Shown: positions 25,824-34,040 of the stretch, in pieces
Numbering within the stretch: the stretch's first letter is position 1
How the letters are laid out: every line of letters begins with the position of its first letter
Assembly: GCF_004919085.1 (NCBI RefSeq)
Contig: NZ_STGL01000009.1
Coordinates: 124,001 to 188,000, forward strand
Direction of reading: 5' to 3'
Length of the DNA stretch: 64,000 nt
From: Nocardioides sp. GY 10127
GTDB lineage: Bacteria; Actinomycetota; Actinomycetes; Propionibacteriales; Nocardioidaceae
Notes under the pieces: generated by a model
The model's input: only the letters and a program-made list of their open reading frames with translations
The model's database searches: none
What the model was told of the DNA's origin: nothing
Program-made: the position numbers and the translations under genes

Positions 25824-27199
25824 GCGCCGTCACCTGGTGCACGGAGCTCGAGCTGGCGGGCCGGCAACGCCCGCTGTCCCCGCCCGCCGACCCGCCGGCC
25901 GACCGGGCGCGCGTCCTCCTGCGGCTGCACGGCCGCGTGCTCGGCATGGTGGACGTCCCGGCCCACCCCTCGCGGCTCGCCCCCGAGGTGCTCCTGGCCG
26001 GACTCGGCCCGCTCGGGTCGGCCCGGCTGGCCGACGAGCTCGTGGCCTGCGTGCAGGAGGGCTGCGTCGACGAGGTGACCGTGCCGCTGCACGAGCACCC
26101 CCGGCGCCGCACCGTCCCGCTCGAGGGCGCGCCCGTCGAGGACGTCCCGCTCGTCAGCGTCGTCGTCTGCACCCGCGAGCGGCCGCACCACCTCGTGGGC
26201 TGCCTGGCCGCCCTGAGTCGCCAGGACCACCCCGCCCTCGAGGTGGTCGTCGTCGACAACGCGCCCTCGAGCGACGCCACCCGCGCGGCCTTCGCGGCCA
26301 CGGTGGGTGACGACCCCCGCTTCCGCTACGTCCGTGAGGACGTCCCGGGCGTCTCGGCGGCGCGCAACCGCGGGCTCGCCGAGGCGCGGGGCGACCTCGT
26401 GGCGTACACCGACGACGACGTCCTCGCCGATCCCGCGTGGGTGTCGGCGACCGTGCGCGCCTTCGACGAGCACCCGGACGCCGCGTGCGTCACCTCGCTG
26501 GTCTGCGCCCGCTCCCTGAGCACCCCCGCGGAGCGGTTCTTCGACGCCCGGGTCTCGTGGTCGCGTGCCTGCCAGCCGCGCACCTTCCGTCCGCGGGAGG
26601 ACGACCAGCCGCTCCACCCGTTCGCGGCCGGGGCGTTCGGCACCGGTGCGGGGATGGCGTTCCGGGCGAGCGTGCTGCGCGGCCTCGGGGGCTTCGACGA
26701 GGTGCTGGGCGCCGGGACGCGGACCCGTGGCGGAGAGGACCTGGACGTCTTCGCGCGCGTGCTGCTCGCCGGGCACGCGCTCCACTACGAGCCCTCGGCG
26801 GTGCTCTGGCACTCCCACCGCTCGGACCTCCCCGCGCTGCGCCGCCAGATGGTGGGCTACGGCTCCGGCCTGTCCGCCTACCTGACCAAGCACCTCCTCG
26901 ACGGCCGGTCGCGCCGCCTCATGCTGGCCCGGCTGCCCCAGGGCCTCGCGCACTACGCGCGCGGCGCGCGGCGGACCGTCGGGGCGGACCCCGTGGCCGA
27001 ACAGCCCCTGACGCCCCCGAGCGAGCCCGTGGGCGCCGCACTCCCCACCGGGGGCCTGCTGGCCCGCGAGCTGGCCGGGCTCGCGGCCGGGCCCCTCTGG
27101 TACCTCGGCGCCGCGCGGCGGCACCGGGTCGCTCCGTCCCCGGCGGCACCGCGGCCGTCCACCCGACCGAGCACGCACCCCACCCCGGAGGTGGCCTGA
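25820..27199 (+). CDS. GT2 glycosyltransferase with extra N-terminal domain
   Basis: 459 residues, ATGA overlap with the preceding gene. The first ~110 residues form a separate domain (RARVLLRLHGRVLGMVDVPA ...) seen before GT2 domains of some actinobacterial mycofactocin- or exopolysaccharide-type transferases. The GT2 domain starts at ~113 (LVSVVVCTRERPHHLVGCLA) and has VVVVDNAPS, GVSAARNRGLAEARGDLVAY and the TDDD metal site. The acceptor part includes GTGAGMAFRASVLRGLGGFD and GEDLDVFARVLLAG. The C-terminus after ~400 is Pro-rich. Its TGA overlaps the following ATG by one base, so translation is coupled. Confidence 0.85.
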   Translation: MSAVTWCTELELAGRQRPLSPPADPPADRARVLLRLHGRVLGMVDVPAHPSRLAPEVLLAGLGPLGSARLADELVACVQEGCVDEVTVPLHEHPRRRTVPLEGAPVEDVPLVSVVVCTRERPHHLVGCLAALSRQDHPALEVVVVDNAPSSDATRAAFAATVGDDPRFRYVREDVPGVSAARNRGLAEARGDLVAYTDDDVLADPAWVSATVRAFDEHPDAACVTSLVCARSLSTPAERFFDARVSWSRACQPRTFRPREDDQPLHPFAAGAFGTGAGMAFRASVLRGLGGFDEVLGAGTRTRGGEDLDVFARVLLAGHALHYEPSAVLWHSHRSDLPALRRQMVGYGSGLSAYLTKHLLDGRSRRLMLARLPQGLAHYARGARRTVGADPVAEQPLTPPSEPVGAALPTGGLLARELAGLAAGPLWYLGAARRHRVAPSPAAPRPSTRPSTHPTPEVA

Positions 27200-28329
27200 T
27201 GCACGTCCTCGTCAACGTCAACGCCCTGGGCCCCGTGGGCGGGGTCGAGCTCAGCACCCTCCAGGTGTCCCGCGGCCTCGTGGAGCGCGGCCACCGCGTG
27301 AGCGTCCTCTACCGCCGTGGGGGCGAGCACACGGAGGAGTGGCGCGAGGTCGCCACGCACCTCCAGCAGGTCCCCTCGTTCGACTGCGCCGGGCTGAGCG
27401 CCCCGCTCGACGTGTGGCGCCTCGCCCCGGCGGTCCGGGCCGCCGCGCGCTGGCGCCCGGACGTCGTCTGGCTCAACCGCGCCGAGCAGCTCGTCTGGGG
27501 GCTCGGGGCCTCGCGCGCCGCGGGCTGCCCGCTCGTCGTCCACGTGCGCACCCACCTCCCGGTACCGGGCCTGCGCTTCGTGGCGCGGCGGCCGCAGCAC
27601 TACCTGGCCGTGTCGGACTTCGTCCGCGAGCGCTGGGTCGACGCGGGCGTGCCCGCCGGGCGGATCACGACCCTGCACAACGGCATCGACCCGGCGGCCT
27701 ACCCGTGGGGCGGGCTGCCGGAGCGGGCGGCGGCCCGTCAGGTCCTGGGCCTGCCGGAGCAGGGGAGGGTCGTGCTCTCCTACGGCCGCGTCGACCCCGC
27801 CAAGGGCGTCGACCTGCTGGTGGAGGCCTGGCGGACGCTGCCCGGCCGGCGTCCCGAGGACCGCCTGGTCCTGGTCGGCGACGCCGGACCGCGGCACGCC
27901 GACTACGTCCGGGCACTGCGCGTCAGCGCCCCGGACGGCGTCCTGTGGCTGCCCGGGCGGGCCGACGTGGTCGGCCTCCTCCACGCGGCCGACGTCGTCG
28001 CGCTCCCGGCGCGGTGGCAGGAGGCGTTCGGACGCGTCGTGGTCGAGGCCATGGCGTCGGGGCGACCCGTGGTCGCGGCCGCGGTCGGCGGCATCCCGGA
28101 GATCCTCACCGGCGAGCACGCCGCGGGGCTGTGCCTGCCGGGGGACCGGGCCTCCCTCGCCGCCACCCTGGCGCGGACCTGGGACTGGCGCACCGTCGAC
28201 CCGGGGCGGGGCGCCCGCGCCCGGGCGCACGTGGAGGGGCACTTCACCCTCGACCGGGTGGTCGACGGGCTCGAGGCGACCCTCGAGCAGGCCTGCACGG
28301 AGTCGAGCCTGAGGGCGGTGTCGGCGTGA
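27199..28329 (+). CDS. GT4-family glycosyltransferase
   Basis: 376 residues, GT-B fold. The N-terminal domain opens MHVLVNVNALGPVGGVELST with the glycine loop for acceptor entry. The C-terminal nucleotide-sugar domain has VVLSYGRVDPAKGVDLLVEA and the retaining-enzyme signature EAFGRVVVEAMASGRPVVAA followed by VGGIPEIL. It would add a sugar with retention of configuration at the cytoplasmic face. Start ATG 27199 shares a base with the previous stop; its own stop overlaps the acetyltransferase start by four bases. Confidence 0.88.
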   Translation: MHVLVNVNALGPVGGVELSTLQVSRGLVERGHRVSVLYRRGGEHTEEWREVATHLQQVPSFDCAGLSAPLDVWRLAPAVRAAARWRPDVVWLNRAEQLVWGLGASRAAGCPLVVHVRTHLPVPGLRFVARRPQHYLAVSDFVRERWVDAGVPAGRITTLHNGIDPAAYPWGGLPERAAARQVLGLPEQGRVVLSYGRVDPAKGVDLLVEAWRTLPGRRPEDRLVLVGDAGPRHADYVRALRVSAPDGVLWLPGRADVVGLLHAADVVALPARWQEAFGRVVVEAMASGRPVVAAAVGGIPEILTGEHAAGLCLPGDRASLAATLARTWDWRTVDPGRGARARAHVEGHFTLDRVVDGLEATLEQACTESSLRAVSA

Positions 28330-28934
28330 GCGCGGGCCTGCCGGGCCCGGCCGACTCGCTGGCGCGCTGGGTGCTGCGGGACTGGGCCGCCAACGCCGGC
28401 TACCCGGACTCACGGGCCTGCCTGCTGGTCTTCCGGTTCTCGCAGTGGGCCACGGCCCGGTGGGGCCGGCCAGGACGCCTGGTGGCGCTCGTGTGCCAGA
28501 CGCTCAACTCGCTCGCGCTCGGGGTCGAGCTGCCGGCCGTCTGCCCGGTGGGGCCGAGGCTGCGCCTGTTCCACCCGCACACCGTCGTGGTCAACCCCGG
28601 GGTCGTCATCGGGGCCGACTGCGTGCTGCGGCACGGCACCACCCTCGGCAACGTCGTGGAGGCCGACGGTCGCGAGCGCGGCAACCCGGTCATCGGCGAC
28701 CGGGTGGAGCTGGGCGCTACCTGCGCCGTCCTCGGACCCGTGCACGTCGGGGACGACGCCCGGGTGGGTGCCCTCGCCGTCGTCACCCGGGACGTGGCAC
28801 CGGGACAGGTGGTGGTGGGCGCGCCCGCCCGGCCGGTCGCGCGACCGGCCGCCGTCGAGGAAGCGGGCCGTGGGCCGGGCGACGACGACGTCGCCCCGGC
28901 CGCGTCCCTCCTGCAGGTTCCCAGAGAGGTCTGA
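28326..28934 (+). CDS. Hexapeptide-repeat acetyltransferase (CysE-like, polysaccharide modifying)
   Basis: 202 residues, GTG start in a GTGA overlap. N-terminal helices (~10-75) precede a left-handed beta-helix with hexapeptide repeats from ~80 to 165 (PHTVVVNPGVVIGADCVLRH, then VIGDRVELGATCAVLGPVHV and VGDDARVGALAVVTRDV). The layout is that of serine acetyltransferase homologues found inside capsule and exopolysaccharide clusters, where they O-acetylate sugars rather than serine. The sequence HGTTLGNV retains the catalytic His region. Placement between a GT4 gene and a membrane protein supports the glycan role. Confidence 0.85.
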   Translation: MSAGLPGPADSLARWVLRDWAANAGYPDSRACLLVFRFSQWATARWGRPGRLVALVCQTLNSLALGVELPAVCPVGPRLRLFHPHTVVVNPGVVIGADCVLRHGTTLGNVVEADGRERGNPVIGDRVELGATCAVLGPVHVGDDARVGALAVVTRDVAPGQVVVGAPARPVARPAAVEEAGRGPGDDDVAPAASLLQVPREV

Positions 28935-28937
28935 GCC

Positions 28938-31112
28938 ATGAGCACCGACGAGTCCATCCGCCTGCTCACCGCGGGCCCCGGTGACGAGGGTCCCGGCACC
29001 GGCGCCCCGCTGCCCTTCGCGCTCCCCGACCGTGGGGTCGCCTCGCGGCCGCTGCTGCTGCTCACGGCGGTCCTGGCGGTCCTGGTCCCCGTCCTCACGG
29101 TGACCGACCCGCCGCTGCCCCTGCGGCCCCTGCTGGTGCTGGCCTTCGTGCTGCTGGTGCCCGGGCTTCCCGTCGTCGGCCTCCTGCGGCTGCGGGACCC
29201 CTGGGCACGAGCGGTGACCGTCGGGCTGGTCAGCGTGGGGGCGCAGACCGTCCTCTCGACCGCGCTGGTGGTCGCCGGCGTCCTGTCGGCCGCCGCGGTC
29301 ACGACGGTCGTCGGGGCCTGCGGCCTGGTGCTGGTGGGGCTGGCCTGGCGCTCGACCGACCCGCCGCGCCGGGCCCGGCCCTCGGCGGGTGGGGACGCGG
29401 GTCGCGCCGTGCCCGTGCTGCTGCCCGTCCTGCTTCCCGTGCTCCTCCCGCTCGCCGTCGTGCTCGGGGTCTGGGGTCTCGGGGTCGCCGCCGCGGTCGA
29501 CGCGGGGATGGACGGCTACGGCCTGGCGTCCGCCCTGAGCCCGGCCATCTGGCTGGCGGTCGCCGGCCTCGCCGCGCTGTGCGCCCTCGAGCTGCGCCGC
29601 CCCTCGCCCCGCCCGGTCGCCGCCGGGGCGCTGGTGGTGGCCGTGGTCCTCGTCCTCCAGGGCACCCCGATCCTGGTCGAGGGCGTGGGCGGGGTCCCCG
29701 TGGGGTGGCTGCACCTGGCGTTCGCCGACTCCATGACCGACTCCGGCGGCCTGCTGGCCGCGACCGACGCCCGGTTCAGCTGGCCCGGCTTCTTCGCACT
29801 CCTCGGCGTCGCGGTCTCCGCCTCCGGGCTGACCGAGGGCATCGCCCTGCTTCGGTGGGCGCCACTGGTCAACGGCCTGGTCGTGCTCCCCGTCCTCGTC
29901 CTCCTGGCCCGCTCCGTCTCCCGCTCGCCGCGGGTCGTGGTGCTGGTGCCGCTGCTCTACGCCGGCTTCAACTGGTACCTCCAGGACTACCTGGCGCCCC
30001 AGGCCATGGCGCTCACGCTCCTGGTGGGCGTGCTGGCGCTGCTCCTGCACCTGGGGCGGGGCTCCGCGCACGAGCCGTGGGCCTCCCAGCCCGGCGTGCT
30101 CGTCACGCTGCTCCTGCCCCTGCTGGCGATCGCCGTGAGCCACCAGCTGACCCCGGTCGTGGCCGTCGGCACCCTCCTGGTGCTGGCCCTCGCCCGCCGG
30201 GTCCCCTTCCGTGGCCTCTGGCTGGTCATGCTGCTGGCCACGGTCCTGTGGGACGCGTTCGGCGCGACCGACTTCTGGGTCGGCCACCTCGACCAGATCT
30301 TCGGCACCATGGGGCAGCTCGGCGGCAACATGGCCGCCGGCGTGGCCGACCGCGTCGTGGGGTCCGACGACCACGTCAGGATGCTCGCGCTGCGGATGGC
30401 GCTCTCGGCGGTGCTGCTGGTGCTGGCCGCGCTGGGTTGGTTCCGCCTGTGGCGGGCCCGCGAGGGCTCGGCGCTGCTGCTCGCCTGCCTCGGGCTGCTG
30501 CCCTTCGGCCTGGTCGCCCTCCAGAGCTACGGGGGCGAGGTCGTCATCCGCTCCTTCGTCTTCGCGCTGCCCTTCCTCAGCGTCCTCGCGGCCACGGCGC
30601 TGGCCTGGCCGCTGGACGCCGCGGCGCGGGTGGAGGCCGGACGCCGGCACGACCGGCCCAGCGCCGTCGTCGCCCCGCTCGTCGTGGGCCTGGCCCTCGC
30701 GGGCCTCTTCTCCGCCCAGCTGGCCGCCCGCAACGCCAACGCGCCGTTCGAGGAGACCAGCACCAGCCAGCTCGAGGCCACCCGGCTCCTGTTGTCCCTG
30801 CGCCAGGACGACGACGTGGTGCTCAGCTTCGGGTGGCAGAACCCGCTCGGGCTGCTGAACCCCTCGCAGCCCCGCAACGAGGAGGTCTCCGCGGAGAGCT
30901 GCGGCTCCCTCGGCCTGACCACCGCGTGCGTCGACCACTGGAACGGCGACTTCGTCTACGCCTCCACCACCGACGACGCCTTCTGGGAGCTCACCACGGG
31001 CACGCCCGGCGGGGGCATGGCCCTGGCCGAGGAACTCGCGGCCGAGGGCGGGTGGACGGTCCTCTACCGGGCGGACGACGTGGTCCTGCTCGCCGCCGAG
31101 GACGGGAGCTGA
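28938..31112 (+). CDS. Large polytopic membrane protein of the glycan operon (GT-C or polymerase-like)
   Basis: 724 residues with about 14 hydrophobic segments from ~40 to ~610. A C-terminal soluble domain of ~110 residues follows (SQLEATRLLLSLRQDDDVVL to the end), probably extracytoplasmic. A long loop after the first half contains DSMTDSGGLLAATDARFSWPG, rich in acidic residues as in the first loop of GT-C glycosyltransferases. Size, topology and operon position fit either a GT-C enzyme or a Wzy-like polymerase using lipid-linked sugars; I cannot choose between them. The start ATG is 3 nt after the acetyltransferase stop and follows GAGAGG. Confidence 0.7.
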   Translation: MSTDESIRLLTAGPGDEGPGTGAPLPFALPDRGVASRPLLLLTAVLAVLVPVLTVTDPPLPLRPLLVLAFVLLVPGLPVVGLLRLRDPWARAVTVGLVSVGAQTVLSTALVVAGVLSAAAVTTVVGACGLVLVGLAWRSTDPPRRARPSAGGDAGRAVPVLLPVLLPVLLPLAVVLGVWGLGVAAAVDAGMDGYGLASALSPAIWLAVAGLAALCALELRRPSPRPVAAGALVVAVVLVLQGTPILVEGVGGVPVGWLHLAFADSMTDSGGLLAATDARFSWPGFFALLGVAVSASGLTEGIALLRWAPLVNGLVVLPVLVLLARSVSRSPRVVVLVPLLYAGFNWYLQDYLAPQAMALTLLVGVLALLLHLGRGSAHEPWASQPGVLVTLLLPLLAIAVSHQLTPVVAVGTLLVLALARRVPFRGLWLVMLLATVLWDAFGATDFWVGHLDQIFGTMGQLGGNMAAGVADRVVGSDDHVRMLALRMALSAVLLVLAALGWFRLWRAREGSALLLACLGLLPFGLVALQSYGGEVVIRSFVFALPFLSVLAATALAWPLDAAARVEAGRRHDRPSAVVAPLVVGLALAGLFSAQLAARNANAPFEETSTSQLEATRLLLSLRQDDDVVLSFGWQNPLGLLNPSQPRNEEVSAESCGSLGLTTACVDHWNGDFVYASTTDDAFWELTTGTPGGGMALAEELAAEGGWTVLYRADDVVLLAAEDGS

Positions 31113-31115
31113 GAC

Positions 31116-31310
31116 GTGGGGTGGATCGTGGCAGCCGTCGGGCTCGTGCTCGGCGTCGCCGCGCTGGTCGCCGCCGTGGGGTGGCAGGTCGGCGCTGTGG
31201 CACCGGAGGAGACCAGGGACGGGCGGGCGCTCCGGCTCGCCGCCCGGTGCTGGCTGCCGCTCACCCTGGCGTTCGCCTGCGCCATGGCCCTGCGCCTGGT
31301 GGTCCGGTGA
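31116..31310 (+). CDS. Small two-helix membrane protein
   Basis: 64 residues, GTG start with GGGAG seven bases upstream, beginning three bases after the preceding stop. Helix 1 is at ~3-25 (IVAAVGLVLGVAALVAAVGW) and helix 2 at ~43-62 (CWLPLTLAFACAMALRLVV), joined by a short charged loop. Its stop overlaps the start of the flippase by four bases, so it is clearly translated with the operon. No family was recognised. An accessory subunit of the preceding membrane enzyme or of the flippase is the simplest inference. Confidence 0.75.
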   Translation: MGWIVAAVGLVLGVAALVAAVGWQVGAVAPEETRDGRALRLAARCWLPLTLAFACAMALRLVVR

Positions 31311-32671
31311 CGGCGCGGTCGGGAGGGCCGGCTCGGTCAGGAGGAGCGGGGCGGCCCGGAGGAGCGGCGTGGTCCGGGTGGTCCGGGAGGTCGGCGTCCG
31401 TCCTGGGCCCCGCGACCTCCCTCATGGCCGCCACCGCCGTCACCTCCGTGCTCGGCCTCGTCTTCTGGGCCGTCGCTGCCCGGTCCTACGACACCGCGGA
31501 GGTGGGACGCTCCTCGGCGGTGATCTCGGCGGCCACCCTGCTGGCGACGCTGGCCCAGCTCAACCTGGGCAACGTCTTCGGCCGGTTCCTCCCCGCCGCG
31601 CTCGACCGCCAGCGGCGGATGGTCGCCACCGGCACCGGGGCGGTGCTGCTGATGGCGGTCCTCCTGGGCTCCGGCTACGCGCTCATGCCGGCCTCGGCGC
31701 CGCTCCTGGAGGGACGGGCCGAGCGCCTGGCCCTGCCGCTGGTGGTGGCGGTGCTGGCGGTGTTCGCGCTCCAGGACCTCGTGCTCGTGGCGGTCGGCCG
31801 CGCGGTCTGGGTGCCGGTCGAGGGCCTGCTCTTCGCGACGGCCAAGCTCGGGCTGCTCCTCGCGGTGGCCCCGCTGTGGCCGCGGGGCGGCATCCTCGTC
31901 GCCTGGGTGCTCCCGGCGACCGTCGCGGTCGGGGTGGTCTCGGCGCTGCTCCTGCCGCTGAGGGTGCTCGGCCGGCCCGGAGACGGCCCGCCGCGGGGTC
32001 GTCTGCCCGGTCGCAGGACGCTGCGCGAGTCGGTCGCGGCGGAGTACGCGACGGGGCTCGTCTCCACCGCCGTCCCGTTCGTGCTGCCGCTGCTCGTGGT
32101 GCACCGGCTCGGGCTGGAGGCCAACGCCTGGTTCTCCCTGCCGTGGATGGCGGCGACCGCCCTCAACCTGCTGCTGTGGAACATCGCCTCCGCGATGCTG
32201 GTCCGGGGTGCGTCGCGGCCCGGGGAGCCGGCGTCGACGTCGCCGGCGCGGTCCTCGCTCACCCTCGCCCTGGCCGTCGGGACCGCCGGGGCGGTGACGC
32301 TCTGGCTCGGTGGGGACCTGCTCCTCTCGCTGGTGGGGGCGGAGTACGCCGAGCAGAGCCGCTGGATGCTGCGGCTGGCCGCGAGCGCCGCGCCCGCGAC
32401 GGCCGTCGTGGTGGTGTGGACGACGCTGGCGCGCCTGGGCCACCGCCTCGTTCCGCTCGTGGTCGCCCAGACCCTGCTGGGCGTGGGGACGATCGCCGGT
32501 GCGGCGTGGCTGCTCGGCCCGCTGGGCATCACCGGCGTCGGCCTGGCCTACCTGGTGACGCAGGTGGTCGGCGGGGCGTGCATGCTGCCCGGCGTCCTGC
32601 GGGCGTGCCGGGAGACCCCCGCGGCGGGGGAGCCGGACGCCGAGCCCGCACGGGCCGGGAGCGCCGCATGA
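31307..32671 (+). CDS. Polysaccharide flippase (Wzx-like, MOP superfamily)
   Basis: 454 residues. A Gly/Arg/Ser-rich cytoplasmic tail of ~35 residues precedes about 12 transmembrane helices in two bundles (from SLMAATAVTSVLGLVFWAVA to VGLAYLVTQVVGGACMLPGV). The N-terminal pattern, with AVAARSYDTAEVGRSSAVIS after helix 1, is typical of lipopolysaccharide/exopolysaccharide flippases, which move undecaprenyl-linked oligosaccharides outward. GTG 31307 overlaps the small membrane protein gene. At its end an ATGA initiates a frame that leads nowhere, see the entry at 32668. Confidence 0.85.
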   Translation: MTARSGGPARSGGAGRPGGAAWSGWSGRSASVLGPATSLMAATAVTSVLGLVFWAVAARSYDTAEVGRSSAVISAATLLATLAQLNLGNVFGRFLPAALDRQRRMVATGTGAVLLMAVLLGSGYALMPASAPLLEGRAERLALPLVVAVLAVFALQDLVLVAVGRAVWVPVEGLLFATAKLGLLLAVAPLWPRGGILVAWVLPATVAVGVVSALLLPLRVLGRPGDGPPRGRLPGRRTLRESVAAEYATGLVSTAVPFVLPLLVVHRLGLEANAWFSLPWMAATALNLLLWNIASAMLVRGASRPGEPASTSPARSSLTLALAVGTAGAVTLWLGGDLLLSLVGAEYAEQSRWMLRLAASAAPATAVVVVWTTLARLGHRLVPLVVAQTLLGVGTIAGAAWLLGPLGITGVGLAYLVTQVVGGACMLPGVLRACRETPAAGEPDAEPARAGSAA

Positions 32672-32724
32672 GCGCCGCGCCCACCCCGCCGTTCCTGCCC
32701 GGCGCGCCGGCGCGGGAGGCGGCC
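32668..32724 (+). pseudogene. Orphan start codon, possible remnant of a lost operon gene
   Basis: ATG 32668 overlaps the flippase stop as ATGA, exactly like the other junctions in this operon, and begins MSAAPTPPFLPGAPA. After ~19 codons the frame runs antisense into the GH16 gene, where it stays open only because of GC-rich antisense bias. It may be a gene whose body was replaced, or chance. Confidence 0.3.
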
Positions 32725-33903
32725 TCAGCCGGTCCAGCGGTAGACCGACACCCAGTCGATCCGGACCCGCCCGTCGCTCGTGGACGGCGGCGTGCCGCCG
32801 TCGCTCTCGGTCTGGAGCACCCAGTGCAGGTCGGTCGTCGGCACGGCGTCCGTGGTGCGCAGCCGGCGCCGTCCGTCCAGGTAGAGGTCCACGTGGGCCG
32901 GGGTCCACTCGATGGTCGCCACGTGCCAGCGCGTGTAGCGCCGGGAGGTGTGCGCCCACCCGCAGTTCTGCGTGGGGTCGCCCAGGCAGTGGACGTAGCC
33001 GGAGAGCGTGCCGTCCAGGGGGCCCTCCGGCCAGTCGATCTCGCCCTCGTTCCAGTCGTTGCTGTCCGGCCACAGCAGCCAGGCGGTCTTCCACCCGTCG
33101 AGCGGGTCGCTGCGGAACCGGACGCTCCAGCGCCCGTGGGTCTGGCCCGACCAGGCGCGTCCTCCGATCACCGGCGCCGGCGCGGACGCACGCGCCACGC
33201 CGTCCTTCGTGCCCAGGTGGAGGCGCAGCGCGCCGCCCCGCACCGAGAGCCGCGAGGCGTCGTACCGGGCGCCGCCGGAGGTGTCGGTGAAGCCGTCGTA
33301 GGCGCTCCAGCGGTCGTAGCGCCGCAGGAAGCTCCCCTCGTGGGCGGTCCGGCGGAAGTCGTCGGTGAAGACCTGACGCCAGTGCCGCAGGTCGCCGACG
33401 GGGGCCGCGTTGCCGTGGTCGCGTGCCGCGCGTCCGCCCACCGCACCGACGGTGAGGGCGACCCGCTCGCCCACGCGGCGCAGCCGCCCGCCGCGTCCCA
33501 CGCAGGCCCACGCGGTGTACCGCCCGTCCGCGAGCGCCCGCGAGGCTCGCACGCGCACCCCCTGGGGATCGGGCCGGCGCAGGGCCGTGGGCAGGTCGAC
33601 CCGGCCGCCGCCGACGCGGCGGGCGCAGACGCCCACCCGGCGCAGCGAGAGACGCTCCGAGGCCCGCACCCGCACGGTGGCGTGCACCCGCCCCCCGCGC
33701 TCGACCAGCCGCAGGACGGGCGCCGAGAGCCGGGCGGACGCGGCGGACGCCGGGGCCGTGGTCGCCCCCGACAGCAGGCCCACGAGCAGGGCGAGGGCGA
33801 GGGCGGGCAGCAGGCCCAGGACCGGCCTCGGGAACGGCCCCGGGAGGGGGCCCGGCGACGCGTCGGCGGGCCTCACCGGGCAGGGGCGCGCACAGGTGCT
33901 CAC
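32725..33903 (-). CDS. Secreted glycoside hydrolase family 16 protein
   Basis: 392 residues. A cytoplasmic stretch of ~25 residues precedes a signal peptide or anchor (VLGLLPALALALLVGLLSG) ending near ASAA. Residues ~60-150 form an Arg-rich beta domain of unknown type. The GH16 jelly-roll covers ~170-390, with the catalytic signature NEGEIDWPEG (nucleophile E, D, acid/base E) and the flanking WHVATIEWTPAHVDLYLDG. Family members cut beta-1,3 or beta-1,4 glucans and galactans. GTG 33903 follows GGAG by five bases. It opposes the glycan operon and is divergent from the large propeller protein, so trimming of the exported polysaccharide is a reasonable inference. Confidence 0.88.
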   Translation of the reverse strand: MSTCARPCPVRPADASPGPLPGPFPRPVLGLLPALALALLVGLLSGATTAPASAASARLSAPVLRLVERGGRVHATVRVRASERLSLRRVGVCARRVGGGRVDLPTALRRPDPQGVRVRASRALADGRYTAWACVGRGGRLRRVGERVALTVGAVGGRAARDHGNAAPVGDLRHWRQVFTDDFRRTAHEGSFLRRYDRWSAYDGFTDTSGGARYDASRLSVRGGALRLHLGTKDGVARASAPAPVIGGRAWSGQTHGRWSVRFRSDPLDGWKTAWLLWPDSNDWNEGEIDWPEGPLDGTLSGYVHCLGDPTQNCGWAHTSRRYTRWHVATIEWTPAHVDLYLDGRRRLRTTDAVPTTDLHWVLQTESDGGTPPSTSDGRVRIDWVSVYRWTG

Positions 33904-34040
33904 GAGGTCTCCTCGAACGGGGATCGACGACGGGGCCCGACGGCAGGAACCGGACCAGGCCCGTCCACGGGCCCGACGACCGGCTCGACCACCAGGTGTG
34001 ACGACGCGGTGCGACGCGTCGTCGTGAGGAAGGAACGTAC

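Noticed and set aside
28410..30938. 842-codon minus-strand frame rich in Gln, Arg and Asp
   Set aside because: Antisense to the acetyltransferase and membrane protein of the glycan operon; no ribosome site or recognisable motif.
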